NCBI GenBank assembly: GCA_902787975.1 | Contig: CADAIP010000003.1 | Location: 62,001-126,000, forward strand | Length of the DNA: 64,000 nucleotides | Direction of reading: 5' to 3' | DNA from: Oscillospiraceae bacterium | Lineage (GTDB): Bacteria > Bacillota > Clostridia > Saccharofermentanales > Saccharofermentanaceae | Shown here: positions 1-8,460 of the stretch, one piece after another | How the letters are laid out: each line of letters begins with the position of its first letter | Numbering within the stretch: the stretch's first letter is position 1 | The notes under the pieces: generated by a model | Seen by the model: the letters and a program-made list of their open reading frames with translations, nothing else | Told to the model about the DNA's origin: nothing | The model's database searches: none | Translations under genes and position numbers: made by a program

Positions 1-1
1 A

Positions 2-1132
2 GAAGAGTCCAGAGACGAGATCGCTGAGGCTATTTCCAATACAGACATGCTCTTCATCACAGCAGGCATGGGCGGCGGTACCGGTACAGGCGCAGCTCCC
101 GTAGTTGCCCAGATCGCAAGAGACCTCGGAATCCTCACAGTTGCAGTAGTTACAACTCCTTTCACATTCGAAGGTGCAAAGAGAGCAGCTAACGCAGAGC
201 GCGGAATCAGAGAACTCCAGAAGTCAGTAGATTCCCTCATTGTAGTTTCCAACGATAAGCTCCTTGACGTAGTTGATGACAACACAAGCTTCGAAGAAGC
301 ATTCAACATGGCAGACCAGGTACTGAAGTTCGGTGTCGCAGGTATTTCCGACCTCGTAGCTATCCCCGGACTCATCAACCTCGACTTGGCAGACGTTACA
401 CGTGTCATGAAGGACGCAGGTATCTGCCACATGGGTATCGGCCGTGCTTCCGGCGAAGACAGAGCTACAGTTGCTATTAAGCAGGCTATCAATTCGCCTC
501 TCCTCGACACAACGATCGAAGGAGCTACAGGTGTTATCCTTAACTTCACAGGCGGAAGAGGAATGCGTCTTTCAGAGATCGATGCAGCTTCATCCATCGT
601 TCGTCAGTCCGCTGCACCCGAAGCAGAGATCATCGTTGGTGCGGTTGTTGACGATTCGCTCGAAGATGAGCTCATGATCACAGTCATCGCTTCCGGTTTT
701 GACGGAACAGTTAATGCTTCTGCTGGTCACAGAGCAAGCACATCAGTTCTCTCCAGAGAGAATCCTACATTGATCAGTGCTAGACAGCCTGTAACTCAGC
801 CCAGAACAGACTATACTCCCAGACAGGCAGAGCCCGCACCTGCACCCGTACCGGTACAGAGAGCACAGCCCGGATTCAGATTCGGTGACGATTCAGTAGC
901 TCAGCCCGCACCTGCACCTGCTCCGGCTCCTGCACAGGCTCCCGTTCAGCAGATGCCCGTACAGCAGGCTCCTGTCCAGCAGGTTCCCGTTCAGCCGGTT
1001 TCCCAGCAGGCAGCTCCCCAGCAACCCGTACAGATGGGTGGCAGACCTCAGGCTAACGTAGCTCCTCAGGCAGATGAGAAGGCTCAGAAGTCAGCTAAGC
1101 CCTGGTTCATGTTCGGTAAGGACGGACAGTAA
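2..1132 (+). CDS. ftsZ: FtsZ cell-division GTPase (5' end outside window)
   Basis: Tubulin-like GTPase that polymerises into the cytokinetic Z-ring on the inner face of the membrane. The reading frame is open from base 2, so the true start lies upstream and about the first 90-100 residues are missing. The visible part has the glycine-rich signature GGGTGTGAAP (about 70 bases into the window) and the catalytic T7 loop NLDLADV, both intact. After the globular core (ending near ITVIASGFDG) comes a long linker rich in Pro, Gln and Ala. The tail reads KPWFMFGKDGQ rather than the usual PxFLRR-type peptide that binds FtsA and SepF. nrdR follows 18 bases downstream, so the two may share a transcript. 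Identity is certain; the divergent tail is an observation. Confidence 0.97.
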   Translation, partial: EESRDEIAEAISNTDMLFITAGMGGGTGTGAAPVVAQIARDLGILTVAVVTTPFTFEGAKRAANAERGIRELQKSVDSLIVVSNDKLLDVVDDNTSFEEAFNMADQVLKFGVAGISDLVAIPGLINLDLADVTRVMKDAGICHMGIGRASGEDRATVAIKQAINSPLLDTTIEGATGVILNFTGGRGMRLSEIDAASSIVRQSAAPEAEIIVGAVVDDSLEDELMITVIASGFDGTVNASAGHRASTSVLSRENPTLISARQPVTQPRTDYTPRQAEPAPAPVPVQRAQPGFRFGDDSVAQPAPAPAPAPAQAPVQQMPVQQAPVQQVPVQPVSQQAAPQQPVQMGGRPQANVAPQADEKAQKSAKPWFMFGKDGQ

Positions 1133-1150
1133 TTTAGGGGAGTCAAGTCC

Positions 1151-1636
1151 GTGATCTGTCCCAAATGCGGCGAGAACGATGACAAGGTCCTAGATTCAAG
1201 ACCGACAGATGATGGCTTTGCTGTCAGAAGAAGACGCGTATGCCTCGTTTGCGGAGCAAGATTTTCGACAATTGAGAAGATTGAGGGCTTGAAGCCCATG
1301 GTCGTCAAGAAGGACGGAACAAAGCAGTTATACGATCCGGAAAAGATAATGAGAAGTCTGGACGTTGCCTGCCAGAAACGCGGAGTGTCGCAGCAGGTCA
1401 AAGAAAATATCTGTTCCGATATTACACACCTGATTGAGTCCAGATTCAATAAAGAGATAACTTCGTCAGAGATTGGCGAGTTTATTATGTCGAAGCTTAT
1501 GGACATTGACCGTGTGTCATACGTCCGCTTCGCATCGGTTTATAAGAATTTCACTGATCTGGATTCTTATACGGCCGAGATTAATAATTTCGATGTAGGA
1601 AGCGGTGCTTCTGTCGAAGATAATAAGGGTTTGTAA
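1151..1636 (+). CDS. nrdR: Transcriptional repressor NrdR
   Basis: Zinc-finger and ATP-cone repressor of ribonucleotide reductase genes; it senses dATP/ATP and represses nrd promoters. The 161 residues match the family length of about 150-160. Zinc ligands are C3, C6, C31 and C34, followed by the basic RRRR stretch typical of the family; an ATP-cone domain covers roughly residues 48-138. The start is GTG at 1151 with AGGGGAG a few bases upstream. It sits directly after ftsZ and 51 bases before a response regulator. The stop codon is the first part of a TAACATTGTTACA dyad. No nrdA/nrdB/nrdD gene lies in the window, so its targets are elsewhere. Confidence 0.96.
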   Translation: MICPKCGENDDKVLDSRPTDDGFAVRRRRVCLVCGARFSTIEKIEGLKPMVVKKDGTKQLYDPEKIMRSLDVACQKRGVSQQVKENICSDITHLIESRFNKEITSSEIGEFIMSKLMDIDRVSYVRFASVYKNFTDLDSYTAEINNFDVGSGASVEDNKGL

Positions 1637-1687
1637 CATTGTTACAGACAAGGAAAACCTAAAAAGTTGTAGAGCAGGGGTGATCTT

Positions 1688-2407
1688 ATGGCAGCTAACA
1701 AGGTTTTGCTCGTTGATGACGATCCGGGCATTATTGAAGTTCTCAAACTCTATTTTGAGAAAGAGGGATACCAGGTATCCACATGCATGCAGGGCGACAA
1801 AGCCGTTGCAGCTTTCAACAGTTTCGTTCCGGATATTGTGATCCTGGATCTCATGCTTCCCGGCATGGACGGTAATGATATCTGCCGCGAGATCAGAAAG
1901 ACTTCTGAATGTCCGATCATCATGCTTACTGCAAGAACAGATACTCTCGATAAGATCGTAGGTCTTGAGCTCGGAGCTGATGACTATATTCCGAAGCCGT
2001 TCGAGCCTAAGGAAGTACTTGCCAGAGTTAAGGCTGTTTTAAGACGTACAGACAAGCGTGATTCAGCACCTGCTGCTTCAGACAGCAAAGAAGGTTCCAC
2101 AGACGTTATTACATATCCCGGTTTCTCCGTTGATAAGATCCGTTACGTTGTAAGTGTAGACGGCAACGAGATCTATATGCCCCCCAAGGAACTTGAACTT
2201 CTGTTCTTCCTTGCATCAAATCCCAACAGAGTTTTCACAAGAGAACAGCTCCTTGAGAATGTTTGGGGTTACGATTTTTACGGAGAATCCCGTACGGTCG
2301 ATGTACACATCAAGCGTATCAGAGAGAAGATCGAGAATCCTGACAGAGAGCAGAATTGGAGCATCAAGACCGTCTGGAGCAAGGGCTATAAATTCGAGAC
2401 GAGGTAA
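1688..2407 (+). CDS. OmpR/PhoB-family response regulator
   Basis: DNA-binding response regulator of a two-component system. The receiver domain (residues 1-120) has the acidic pocket D11/D12, the phospho-acceptor D54 in VILDLMLPGMDG and the conserved lysine in IPKPFEP. A winged-helix effector domain follows (about 135-239, ending in the typical WSKGYKFE hairpin). The 239-residue length is standard. The start ATG follows AGGGGTGATCTT. The partner kinase begins 7 bases after the stop, so the two genes form one operon. The stimulus and regulon cannot be read from sequence. It resembles PhoP/VicR-type regulators, but I do not assign a symbol. Confidence 0.93.
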   Translation: MAANKVLLVDDDPGIIEVLKLYFEKEGYQVSTCMQGDKAVAAFNSFVPDIVILDLMLPGMDGNDICREIRKTSECPIIMLTARTDTLDKIVGLELGADDYIPKPFEPKEVLARVKAVLRRTDKRDSAPAASDSKEGSTDVITYPGFSVDKIRYVVSVDGNEIYMPPKELELLFFLASNPNRVFTREQLLENVWGYDFYGESRTVDVHIKRIREKIENPDREQNWSIKTVWSKGYKFETR

Positions 2408-2414
2408 TTGATCG

Positions 2415-3968
2415 ATGGCGCCGAGAGCTGATGGTAAGCAGATGTCGGCGGGCTTTGCCGTTTTTCTCATATCATTTCTAGTACTCACAACACTGATTGT
2501 TTTCGCAGTCCTGTTGTTCCTTTCCTATGAGAATATGTATAACAATCTCATATTAAGGGTCGAGCATAGCACACAGGCAGCCGCAAACGATCTGTCGTCA
2601 GACATTACTTCAGTTATTTCACTTCAGAGTGAGCCTTTCGAATATACGATCAATGATGACGGATCGGATAATTTCAAGAACTCCAGAATCATCGATAAGT
2701 TCGTTAATTCCCAGACTTACCGTTCAAACGGTTCAGTCTATATCACTGACAATAAGGGAAAGGTATATTGCCGCAATTCCTATGTAGTCGATGTAGCGGA
2801 TAACCTTCTTACAACAAGCGAAGGACCGCTCTATATTGCACAGTCTGATGTTCTTGCCCTTCTTGAACAGGCAGACCAGATCGGTTTTGCGAGGACAGGA
2901 TCCCACAACACCGGAAAAGTCATTTCGATCAGCTGCGTAAGGATAGTCGGAACACCATATTTTTGTATCGTAAGCAACAGCGAAGATACGGCTGAGACAA
3001 AGGATGAATATGTAAATATCATTCTTATTCCTGCAGTCGTTGCGATGATAATCGCCATCGTGCTTTATGTCGTATTCGTTTACTTCAGTCTCAAGCCAGT
3101 TAAGGACATTTCTCAGGCAATAGCAAAGGTAGCTGAAGGAGATTATTCTGTAAGAGTAAGTCCTAAGTATTCAGATCCCAATGATTACACAACCCTGTCC
3201 GTCTCATCCGAGTTCACCGAGATGGGAAGGACCGTTAACAAGATGATCGAGTCGCTCGAAAACCAGGAGCACGACAGAGAGATGTTCATCTCATCGATCG
3301 CACACGACATCAGAACTCCTCTGACATCGATCAACGGCTTTGTAACGGCCATGATCGACGGTACTATTCCTGAGGATAAACAGGATCATTATCTTGAACT
3401 CATCAAGCAGCAGACTGACAGGATCAGAACGCTCGTAACACAGATGACAGAGGCTTCTTCTCTGTCACATCCCGATCCTGACATGATGGAAGAATTCAAT
3501 ATCAACGACATGATCAATGACATCGTTGATAACCTTGAAGCACAGCTTACTGACAAGCAGATAAGGGTAATCAAGTCACTTGATCCGGGTCCGGGCATCA
3601 TGGTATACGGCGAGGCACAGCAGCTTTGCAGAGTAATCATCAATATCATTACGAATGCCATTAAATTCACGCCTCAGAACGGAGAGATAAAGATATCCAC
3701 AGAGACTAATCCGAAACTCCGCAAGGTCATCATCTCCGTCGAAGACTCAGGCGCCGGCGTTGAAGAGTCCAAGCGTCAGAGGATCTTCGAGAGTTTCTAT
3801 CAGGCAGATCCTTCGAGGAAAGCAGAAGGCTTCGGCCTTGGTCTTTATATTTGTAAGCAGATCCTTGCAGGTCACGGTCAGACGATCATTTGTGACGAAG
3901 GAAGAGAATTGGGCGGTGCTAAATTCGTTTTCTCATTCCCTTATCCGCCTGAGAATCAGGAGCAGTAA
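2415..3968 (+). CDS. HAMP-domain sensor histidine kinase
   Basis: Membrane sensor kinase partnered with the preceding response regulator. The order is: TM1 (about residues 10-35), an extracellular sensor region of about 160 residues, TM2 (about 197-222), HAMP, HisKA with phospho-acceptor H297 in SSIAHDIRTPL, and a HATPase domain with an N-box (NIITNAIKFT) and the G-boxes DSGAGV and GFGLGLYI. The 517-residue length is ordinary for the class. The ATG start has GAGG within the 3' end of the regulator gene, which implies coupled translation. nth starts two bases after the stop, so nrdR to recG may be one transcription unit. The ligand is unknown. Confidence 0.93.
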   Translation: MAPRADGKQMSAGFAVFLISFLVLTTLIVFAVLLFLSYENMYNNLILRVEHSTQAAANDLSSDITSVISLQSEPFEYTINDDGSDNFKNSRIIDKFVNSQTYRSNGSVYITDNKGKVYCRNSYVVDVADNLLTTSEGPLYIAQSDVLALLEQADQIGFARTGSHNTGKVISISCVRIVGTPYFCIVSNSEDTAETKDEYVNIILIPAVVAMIIAIVLYVVFVYFSLKPVKDISQAIAKVAEGDYSVRVSPKYSDPNDYTTLSVSSEFTEMGRTVNKMIESLENQEHDREMFISSIAHDIRTPLTSINGFVTAMIDGTIPEDKQDHYLELIKQQTDRIRTLVTQMTEASSLSHPDPDMMEEFNINDMINDIVDNLEAQLTDKQIRVIKSLDPGPGIMVYGEAQQLCRVIINIITNAIKFTPQNGEIKISTETNPKLRKVIISVEDSGAGVEESKRQRIFESFYQADPSRKAEGFGLGLYICKQILAGHGQTIICDEGRELGGAKFVFSFPYPPENQEQ

Positions 3969-3970
3969 GT

Positions 3971-4612
3971 TTGGCCGTTAACAGCTCGAAAAACAAGGCT
4001 CTCGCAAAGCAGACTTATGATGCACTGTCAACGGAATTTCCTGACAGTACATGTTCACTGGACAACGATTGTCCCCATAACTTAGCTGTCAGAGGCATAT
4101 TGTCCGCACAATGCACTGATAAAAGGGTTAATATAACTGCAAAGGATCTTTTCGCGAAGTATCCTGACATGAAGCAGATCGCTGATGAGGATCCTGAAGT
4201 CATTGCGTCCATCATCAAGCCCTGCGGTCTCACTGCTTCTAAAACAAAATCAGTAATCGCTTTTGCTAAGAAACTGACTGAAGAGTGGGGCGGCGTGATC
4301 CCTAACGATGCTGATCTTCTTATGGAAGTTCCAGGCATCGGAAGGAAGATCGCAAATCTCATTGTCGGAGAGGTCTACGGCACACCCGCAGTCGTCGTTG
4401 ATACACACTGCAAGCGTGTCATGAAAAGGATCGGTATTACAGAAAGTGAAGACCCTGCAAAGGTCGAGAAAGACATAATGAAGGTATTCCCTGAAGAACA
4501 GTGGATCAGCATTGGTCATCTGTCCGTTGATCTCGGACGTAAATACTGTACGGCAAAATCGCCGAAGTGTGATGAATGCCCGCTCTCATCCTTCTGCAAG
4601 AGGAGGATTTAA
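3971..4612 (+). CDS. nth: Endonuclease III (DNA glycosylase/AP lyase)
   Basis: Base-excision repair enzyme that removes oxidised pyrimidines and nicks abasic sites. The helix-hairpin-helix motif is MEVPGIGRKIANL with catalytic lysine K126; the catalytic aspartate is D144 in VVVDTHCKRV. The C-terminal 4Fe-4S cluster ligands are C193, C200, C203 and C209, with the canonical 6-2-5 spacing. The 213 residues match the family (about 211). The chosen start is TTG at 3971, two bases after the kinase stop; no better ATG lies nearby. recG begins one base after its stop. Its inclusion in a repair pair with recG is natural. Confidence 0.95.
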   Translation: MAVNSSKNKALAKQTYDALSTEFPDSTCSLDNDCPHNLAVRGILSAQCTDKRVNITAKDLFAKYPDMKQIADEDPEVIASIIKPCGLTASKTKSVIAFAKKLTEEWGGVIPNDADLLMEVPGIGRKIANLIVGEVYGTPAVVVDTHCKRVMKRIGITESEDPAKVEKDIMKVFPEEQWISIGHLSVDLGRKYCTAKSPKCDECPLSSFCKRRI

Positions 4613-4613
4613 G

Positions 4614-6791
4614 ATGGCTGCAATTCATCTTTCGAATCCTGTTAAGGACCTGTACGGCGTTGGTCCTGCAGCAGAAGATAAGCTTGCGAAGCTCGATATA
4701 TATACGATCTACGATCTCATTGCATTTATCCCATGGCGCTACGACGACTGGTCACATGTCGGGACCATCGGTTCTTTTGACATGAATGACAGGTTTGCCG
4801 ATAACACGGGCTTTGATCTCTCATTCAGAGGAACTATATCAACCAATACTTCGGTCAACGTTACGAGCAGAAAGAGACCATTGAGTTTCTTTGTAAGCGA
4901 CGGCACCGGAAGGATAAAACTGACATTTTTTAATTCACAGTATCTGGCAGGTAAATTCTCTCTCGGTGATGAGTGTTTTGTACATGGTTCCGTTACTCTT
5001 TTTAACGGCCAGATGCAGATGGTAAATCCTTATATCGAGAAAGCTGAAAAGATAGAAGATACATCACTTGTAAGGCCAGTATATCACCTCACGGCAGGGC
5101 TTACTTCAAACAACATAGCCAAGTGGGTAAAGACGGCATTGAAGCTCTGCGGAGATGAGCTTTTATCATGCATTCCCATATCGATCGCCGAGCAGAAGGG
5201 TTTTGTATCACCAAAAGAAGCATATGAGATGGCACACTTCCCGGCTTCTCTTGAAGATGCAAGAAGAGCAAGGGAACAGCTGGCTTTTGAAGAACTGATC
5301 CTACTTGGAATCGGAATGAAGTTATACAGCAGCGGACATGGCGTGAAGGAAGTTGCAGAACAGGTAATACCTTCAGGTCCTAATGGTATCGACGGTGAAT
5401 TACTTCAGAAGTGGAAACTCATCAAGAGCAATCTCGGATTTACTCTTACAGATGATCAGGCATCGGCATTCCGTGACGTTCAGACAGATCTTATGTCAAC
5501 AACACCCATGAACAGACTTATCCAGGGAGACGTCGGTTCAGGCAAGACAATGGTTGCTGCTCTTTCCATGCTGATAACGGCACTGATGGGCAAGCAGGCA
5601 GTACTTCTTGCGCCCACATCAGTCCTTGCATCACAACACTACAGGACGATCTCAAAACTGATGCAGAACAGCGGAATGGAGCCCGTTCTCCTTCTCGGTA
5701 AGACCAAGCCTTCTGAGAAGGTAGAGATAAAAGAGAAGATCGCTGACGGCAGGGCAAGGGTAATAATCGGAACGCATGCGCTTTTAACGGACGATGTTAA
5801 GTTCAAAGATCTTGCACTCGTAATCGCAGATGAGCAGCACCGTTTCGGAGTTAAGCAGAGAGAAAAACTGCTCTTCAAAGATACGTTAAATGACGGTGTA
5901 GTTAAGAGCGTTCACAATCTGATAATGACGGCTACACCGATCCCGAGAACCCTTGCGATGGTTATCTACGGCGACATGGCAACATCGGTCATAAGACAAA
6001 AGCCCATGGGCCGTCAGGAGATCACGACATGGTTTGTAAATTCCAAGAAGAGCAAGGCGATAGAAGAGATGATGAGCATCAAGCTTGCCGCCGGAGAGCA
6101 GGTCTATATCGTCTGCGCCAAGATCGACAAGGATGAGACCGAAGCAGGTGCCGACAACATGATCGGCGATCCTGTCGGAGAAGACGATACGGTCACCAAT
6201 GTTTTCGAGATGAAGAAGATGGTCGATCAAATGAGCAATCTGTCGCAGTATTCAAGTGCCGTTCTGTACGGTTCCATGAAGGAAAAAGACAAGCTCGAGA
6301 CCATGGAGAGATTCCTTGCAGGAGATATTAAGATCCTCATATCAACGACCGTTATCGAAGTAGGCGTGGATAACCCCAATGCGAATGTAATGATCATAAT
6401 GGATGCTGACAGGTTCGGTCTTTCAACGCTTCACCAGCTCAGGGGAAGGATCGGAAGAGGAGATAAGAAATCCTTCTGTCTTCTGGTATCAGAATCAAAG
6501 TCTGAGCTTGCGCTGTCCAGAATGAAGATGATGTGCGAATCTTCCGACGGTTTTGAACTTGCAGAGAAAGACCTTGAATTAAGAGGTCCCGGTGATTTCT
6601 ACGGCACAAGACAGCACGGTATCCCTACATTAAGGGCCGCAAACCTGTATACTGATATGAAGATCGCGACGGAAGCGACGGAAGCCGTCAACCGGATAAT
6701 CGAACAGGGCGGTGAGGAAGCTGACCGCTTAAACGATGCGATAAAGAAAATGTTCGAACTCAGGTTCGCAAGAAAGATGGAGCAGATCTGA
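4614..6791 (+). CDS. recG: ATP-dependent DNA helicase RecG
   Basis: Branch-migrating helicase that regresses stalled replication forks and processes recombination intermediates. The N-terminal wedge/OB domain (about residues 1-230) is followed by SF2 helicase domains with Walker A (QGDVGSGKT), the DEQH box (ADEQHRFG), motif III (MTATPIPRT), and the C-terminal motif VI region GLSTLHQLRGRIGRG. The reading frame is open further upstream to 4512, but ATG 4614 (MAAIHLSNP) has a good AGAGGAGG site at the end of nth and gives 725 residues, close to the family norm of about 690. rsmD overlaps its stop by one base. Confidence 0.95.
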   Translation: MAAIHLSNPVKDLYGVGPAAEDKLAKLDIYTIYDLIAFIPWRYDDWSHVGTIGSFDMNDRFADNTGFDLSFRGTISTNTSVNVTSRKRPLSFFVSDGTGRIKLTFFNSQYLAGKFSLGDECFVHGSVTLFNGQMQMVNPYIEKAEKIEDTSLVRPVYHLTAGLTSNNIAKWVKTALKLCGDELLSCIPISIAEQKGFVSPKEAYEMAHFPASLEDARRAREQLAFEELILLGIGMKLYSSGHGVKEVAEQVIPSGPNGIDGELLQKWKLIKSNLGFTLTDDQASAFRDVQTDLMSTTPMNRLIQGDVGSGKTMVAALSMLITALMGKQAVLLAPTSVLASQHYRTISKLMQNSGMEPVLLLGKTKPSEKVEIKEKIADGRARVIIGTHALLTDDVKFKDLALVIADEQHRFGVKQREKLLFKDTLNDGVVKSVHNLIMTATPIPRTLAMVIYGDMATSVIRQKPMGRQEITTWFVNSKKSKAIEEMMSIKLAAGEQVYIVCAKIDKDETEAGADNMIGDPVGEDDTVTNVFEMKKMVDQMSNLSQYSSAVLYGSMKEKDKLETMERFLAGDIKILISTTVIEVGVDNPNANVMIIMDADRFGLSTLHQLRGRIGRGDKKSFCLLVSESKSELALSRMKMMCESSDGFELAEKDLELRGPGDFYGTRQHGIPTLRAANLYTDMKIATEATEAVNRIIEQGGEEADRLNDAIKKMFELRFARKMEQI

Positions 6792-7354
6792 TGCCGAGAG
6801 TAGTAACGGGAAGATTCAGGGGGACCATATTGCAGGCGCCTGAGGGCGACAAGACAAGGCCTACGACCGATAAGGTAAAGGAGGCTCTGTTCTCCATTAT
6901 CCAGTCTTATGTGCCGGATTCCGAGTTCCTAGACCTTTTCGCAGGCTCCGGACAGATTGGAATAGAAGCATTAAGCCGCGGTGCAAAGCGCGTTACACTC
7001 GTCGAGCGAAGCGGTCAGGCAGCATCCATAATCGCAAAGAATATCAGCAAGATCAGGATGGAAGGTTCTGATGAGATCAGGTTTCATAAGAAGAGCACGG
7101 CCCAGGCATTAGAGCTATTAGGGCAGGCCGGCGAGAAATTTGATATTATATTCATGGATCCTCCCTACAAGGACGTGCCGCAAAGGCTGGAAGAGACTGC
7201 GAAGTACATTCATGACTTCGATATGCTCTCTCCCGAAGGCATGCTCATCGTCGAACATGACAAAGATTGTGAAATGCCTGAAGAAATAGGCGGTTTGAAG
7301 TGTGTTCGTTCTTGTAGTTATGGTCTTACAGTGATAACATTTTTTAAGGTATAA
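6791..7354 (+). CDS. rsmD: 16S rRNA (guanine966-N2)-methyltransferase RsmD
   Basis: SAM-dependent methyltransferase that modifies G966 in 16S rRNA of the small subunit. The SAM-binding motif I is FLDLFAGSGQIGIEALSRGA; the catalytic motif IV is DPPYKD. The 187 residues fit the family. The ATG shares its A with the recG stop (TGATG), showing translational coupling, and coaD follows 18 bases downstream. The rsmD-coaD pairing is widespread in Firmicutes. No abnormality seen. Confidence 0.95.
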   Translation: MPRVVTGRFRGTILQAPEGDKTRPTTDKVKEALFSIIQSYVPDSEFLDLFAGSGQIGIEALSRGAKRVTLVERSGQAASIIAKNISKIRMEGSDEIRFHKKSTAQALELLGQAGEKFDIIFMDPPYKDVPQRLEETAKYIHDFDMLSPEGMLIVEHDKDCEMPEEIGGLKCVRSCSYGLTVITFFKV

Positions 7355-7372
7355 TTTCGGAGGATAGGAATT

Positions 7373-7867
7373 TTGAAGGTAATGCTCTTTCCGGGGACGT
7401 TTGATCCCTTCACAAGAGGACACAGGGACATCGCCAGAAGAGCTTCAAGGCTCTGTGACAAGCTGGTTGTTGCTGTAATGGAGAATGCCGCCAAAACGCC
7501 TTTATTCACTCCTGAAGAGAGAGTTGAGCTTATCAAGCTCTCGTTGAAGAACGACGGTTTGGATAACGTCGAGGTCATGGCTTGGGGAGGCCTTCTGGTC
7601 GATCTTTACCAGCAGCTCGGATGCTGTGCTTCCGTAAGAGGCATCAGATCAGAGTCTGACTTCAGATACGAATCCGAACACGCACTCGCCAACCGCCTGC
7701 TTTATTCAGGCTACGACGCTGTGCTCCTGCCCTGCAGAGACGATCTGTCGCTGATCAGTTCTTCGATGGTTAAGGAAGTGGGTTCATACGGAGGAGACAT
7801 CTCAAAGATGGTTCCTGCCGAGATAATAGATCTTGTAAAGGATAAATTATTGAAAGGAAGGACATAA
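7373..7867 (+). CDS. coaD: Pantetheine-phosphate adenylyltransferase
   Basis: Penultimate step of coenzyme A synthesis: joins ATP and 4'-phosphopantetheine to give dephospho-CoA. Motifs are the nucleotidyltransferase signature FPGTFDPFTRGHRDI (T/HxGH type), VRGIRSESDFRYE, and ISSSMVKEV close to the C-terminus. The 164 residues are normal. The start is TTG 7373 preceded by CGGAGGA; an in-frame ATG three codons later is possible but further from the site and would cut the first beta strand. It lies in the recG-rsmD-coaD operon. Confidence 0.95.
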   Translation: MKVMLFPGTFDPFTRGHRDIARRASRLCDKLVVAVMENAAKTPLFTPEERVELIKLSLKNDGLDNVEVMAWGGLLVDLYQQLGCCASVRGIRSESDFRYESEHALANRLLYSGYDAVLLPCRDDLSLISSSMVKEVGSYGGDISKMVPAEIIDLVKDKLLKGRT

Positions 7868-7869
7868 TA

Positions 7870-8364
7870 ATGGAGAACAGCAATTTCAATCAGGGCGGAC
7901 AGCGCTACGACGCTATCAAGCATATCGATTACCTTATCGATATGGTCAAGGATGCATCCAGCGTGCCTTTCTCAGATAAATGCTCTATTGAGAGAACAGA
8001 GACGATCAACTCACTTCAGATCTTAAAGAATAATCTTCCTGCTTCCGTAGCCCAGTCCAACGACATTGTTGCAAGAGCTCAGGACATAATCAGCACAGCA
8101 AGAGAGAAGAATAAGAAGATCATCGATGACGCTAACCGTATGTATGCCATGAAGGTCAACGATCACGAGATCACAAGAGGCGCAAGAGAAGAAGCTGCCC
8201 AGATCATTGCAAACGCTGAGGCACAGGCAGAAGAACTCAGAAGAAACGCTCACATCTATGTTAAGTCTCTCCTTGAGAACGTTAACGAGACACTTTCAGA
8301 TAATATGGCCAAGATCCAGACAAACCTTACTGAAATCAACAGCACTCTTGAAGAGACCGAGTGA
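7870..8364 (+). CDS. Coiled-coil protein of unknown function downstream of coaD
   Basis: A 164-residue soluble protein starting two bases after coaD, with AAAGGAAGG inside the end of coaD. Residues about 60-160 are strongly charged and Ala/Glu/Lys/Gln-rich, with heptad-like spacing, as in DivIVA or ATP-synthase b/H-subunit stalks (for example EEAAQIIANAEAQAEELRR). There are no membrane segments and no catalytic motif. Similar short coiled-coil proteins, often labelled ATPase or hypothetical, commonly follow coaD in Clostridia. A scaffold or cell-division role is only a guess. A hairpin terminator follows. Confidence 0.8.
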   Translation: MENSNFNQGGQRYDAIKHIDYLIDMVKDASSVPFSDKCSIERTETINSLQILKNNLPASVAQSNDIVARAQDIISTAREKNKKIIDDANRMYAMKVNDHEITRGAREEAAQIIANAEAQAEELRRNAHIYVKSLLENVNETLSDNMAKIQTNLTEINSTLEETE

Positions 8365-8408
8365 CGATAGGGTTTTGTTATTTAACAACAGTTTGAGAAA
8401 AGCATCAA

Positions 8409-8440
8409 CGGCCGCGTGACATTTTTCGCGGCCGCTTTCT
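8409..8440 (+). terminator. Hairpin terminator after the coaD operon
   Basis: An 8-bp GC-rich stem (CGGCCGCG at 8409-8416 with CGCGGCCG at 8427-8434) and a 10-base loop, then CTTTCTTAT. The T-tract is short, so termination may be partial. It separates the coaD unit from the ATPase gene at 8461. Confidence 0.6.
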
Positions 8441-8460
8441 TATAAAGGAGGTGACCGATA

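Noticed and set aside
1084..1506. 140-residue minus-strand frame over nrdR
   Set aside because: Antisense shadow of nrdR; composition of a non-coding frame.
1633..1646. Dyad after nrdR considered as an NrdR box
   Set aside because: NrdR boxes are 16-base paired elements before nrd genes with a different core; this is a single short dyad at a stop codon.
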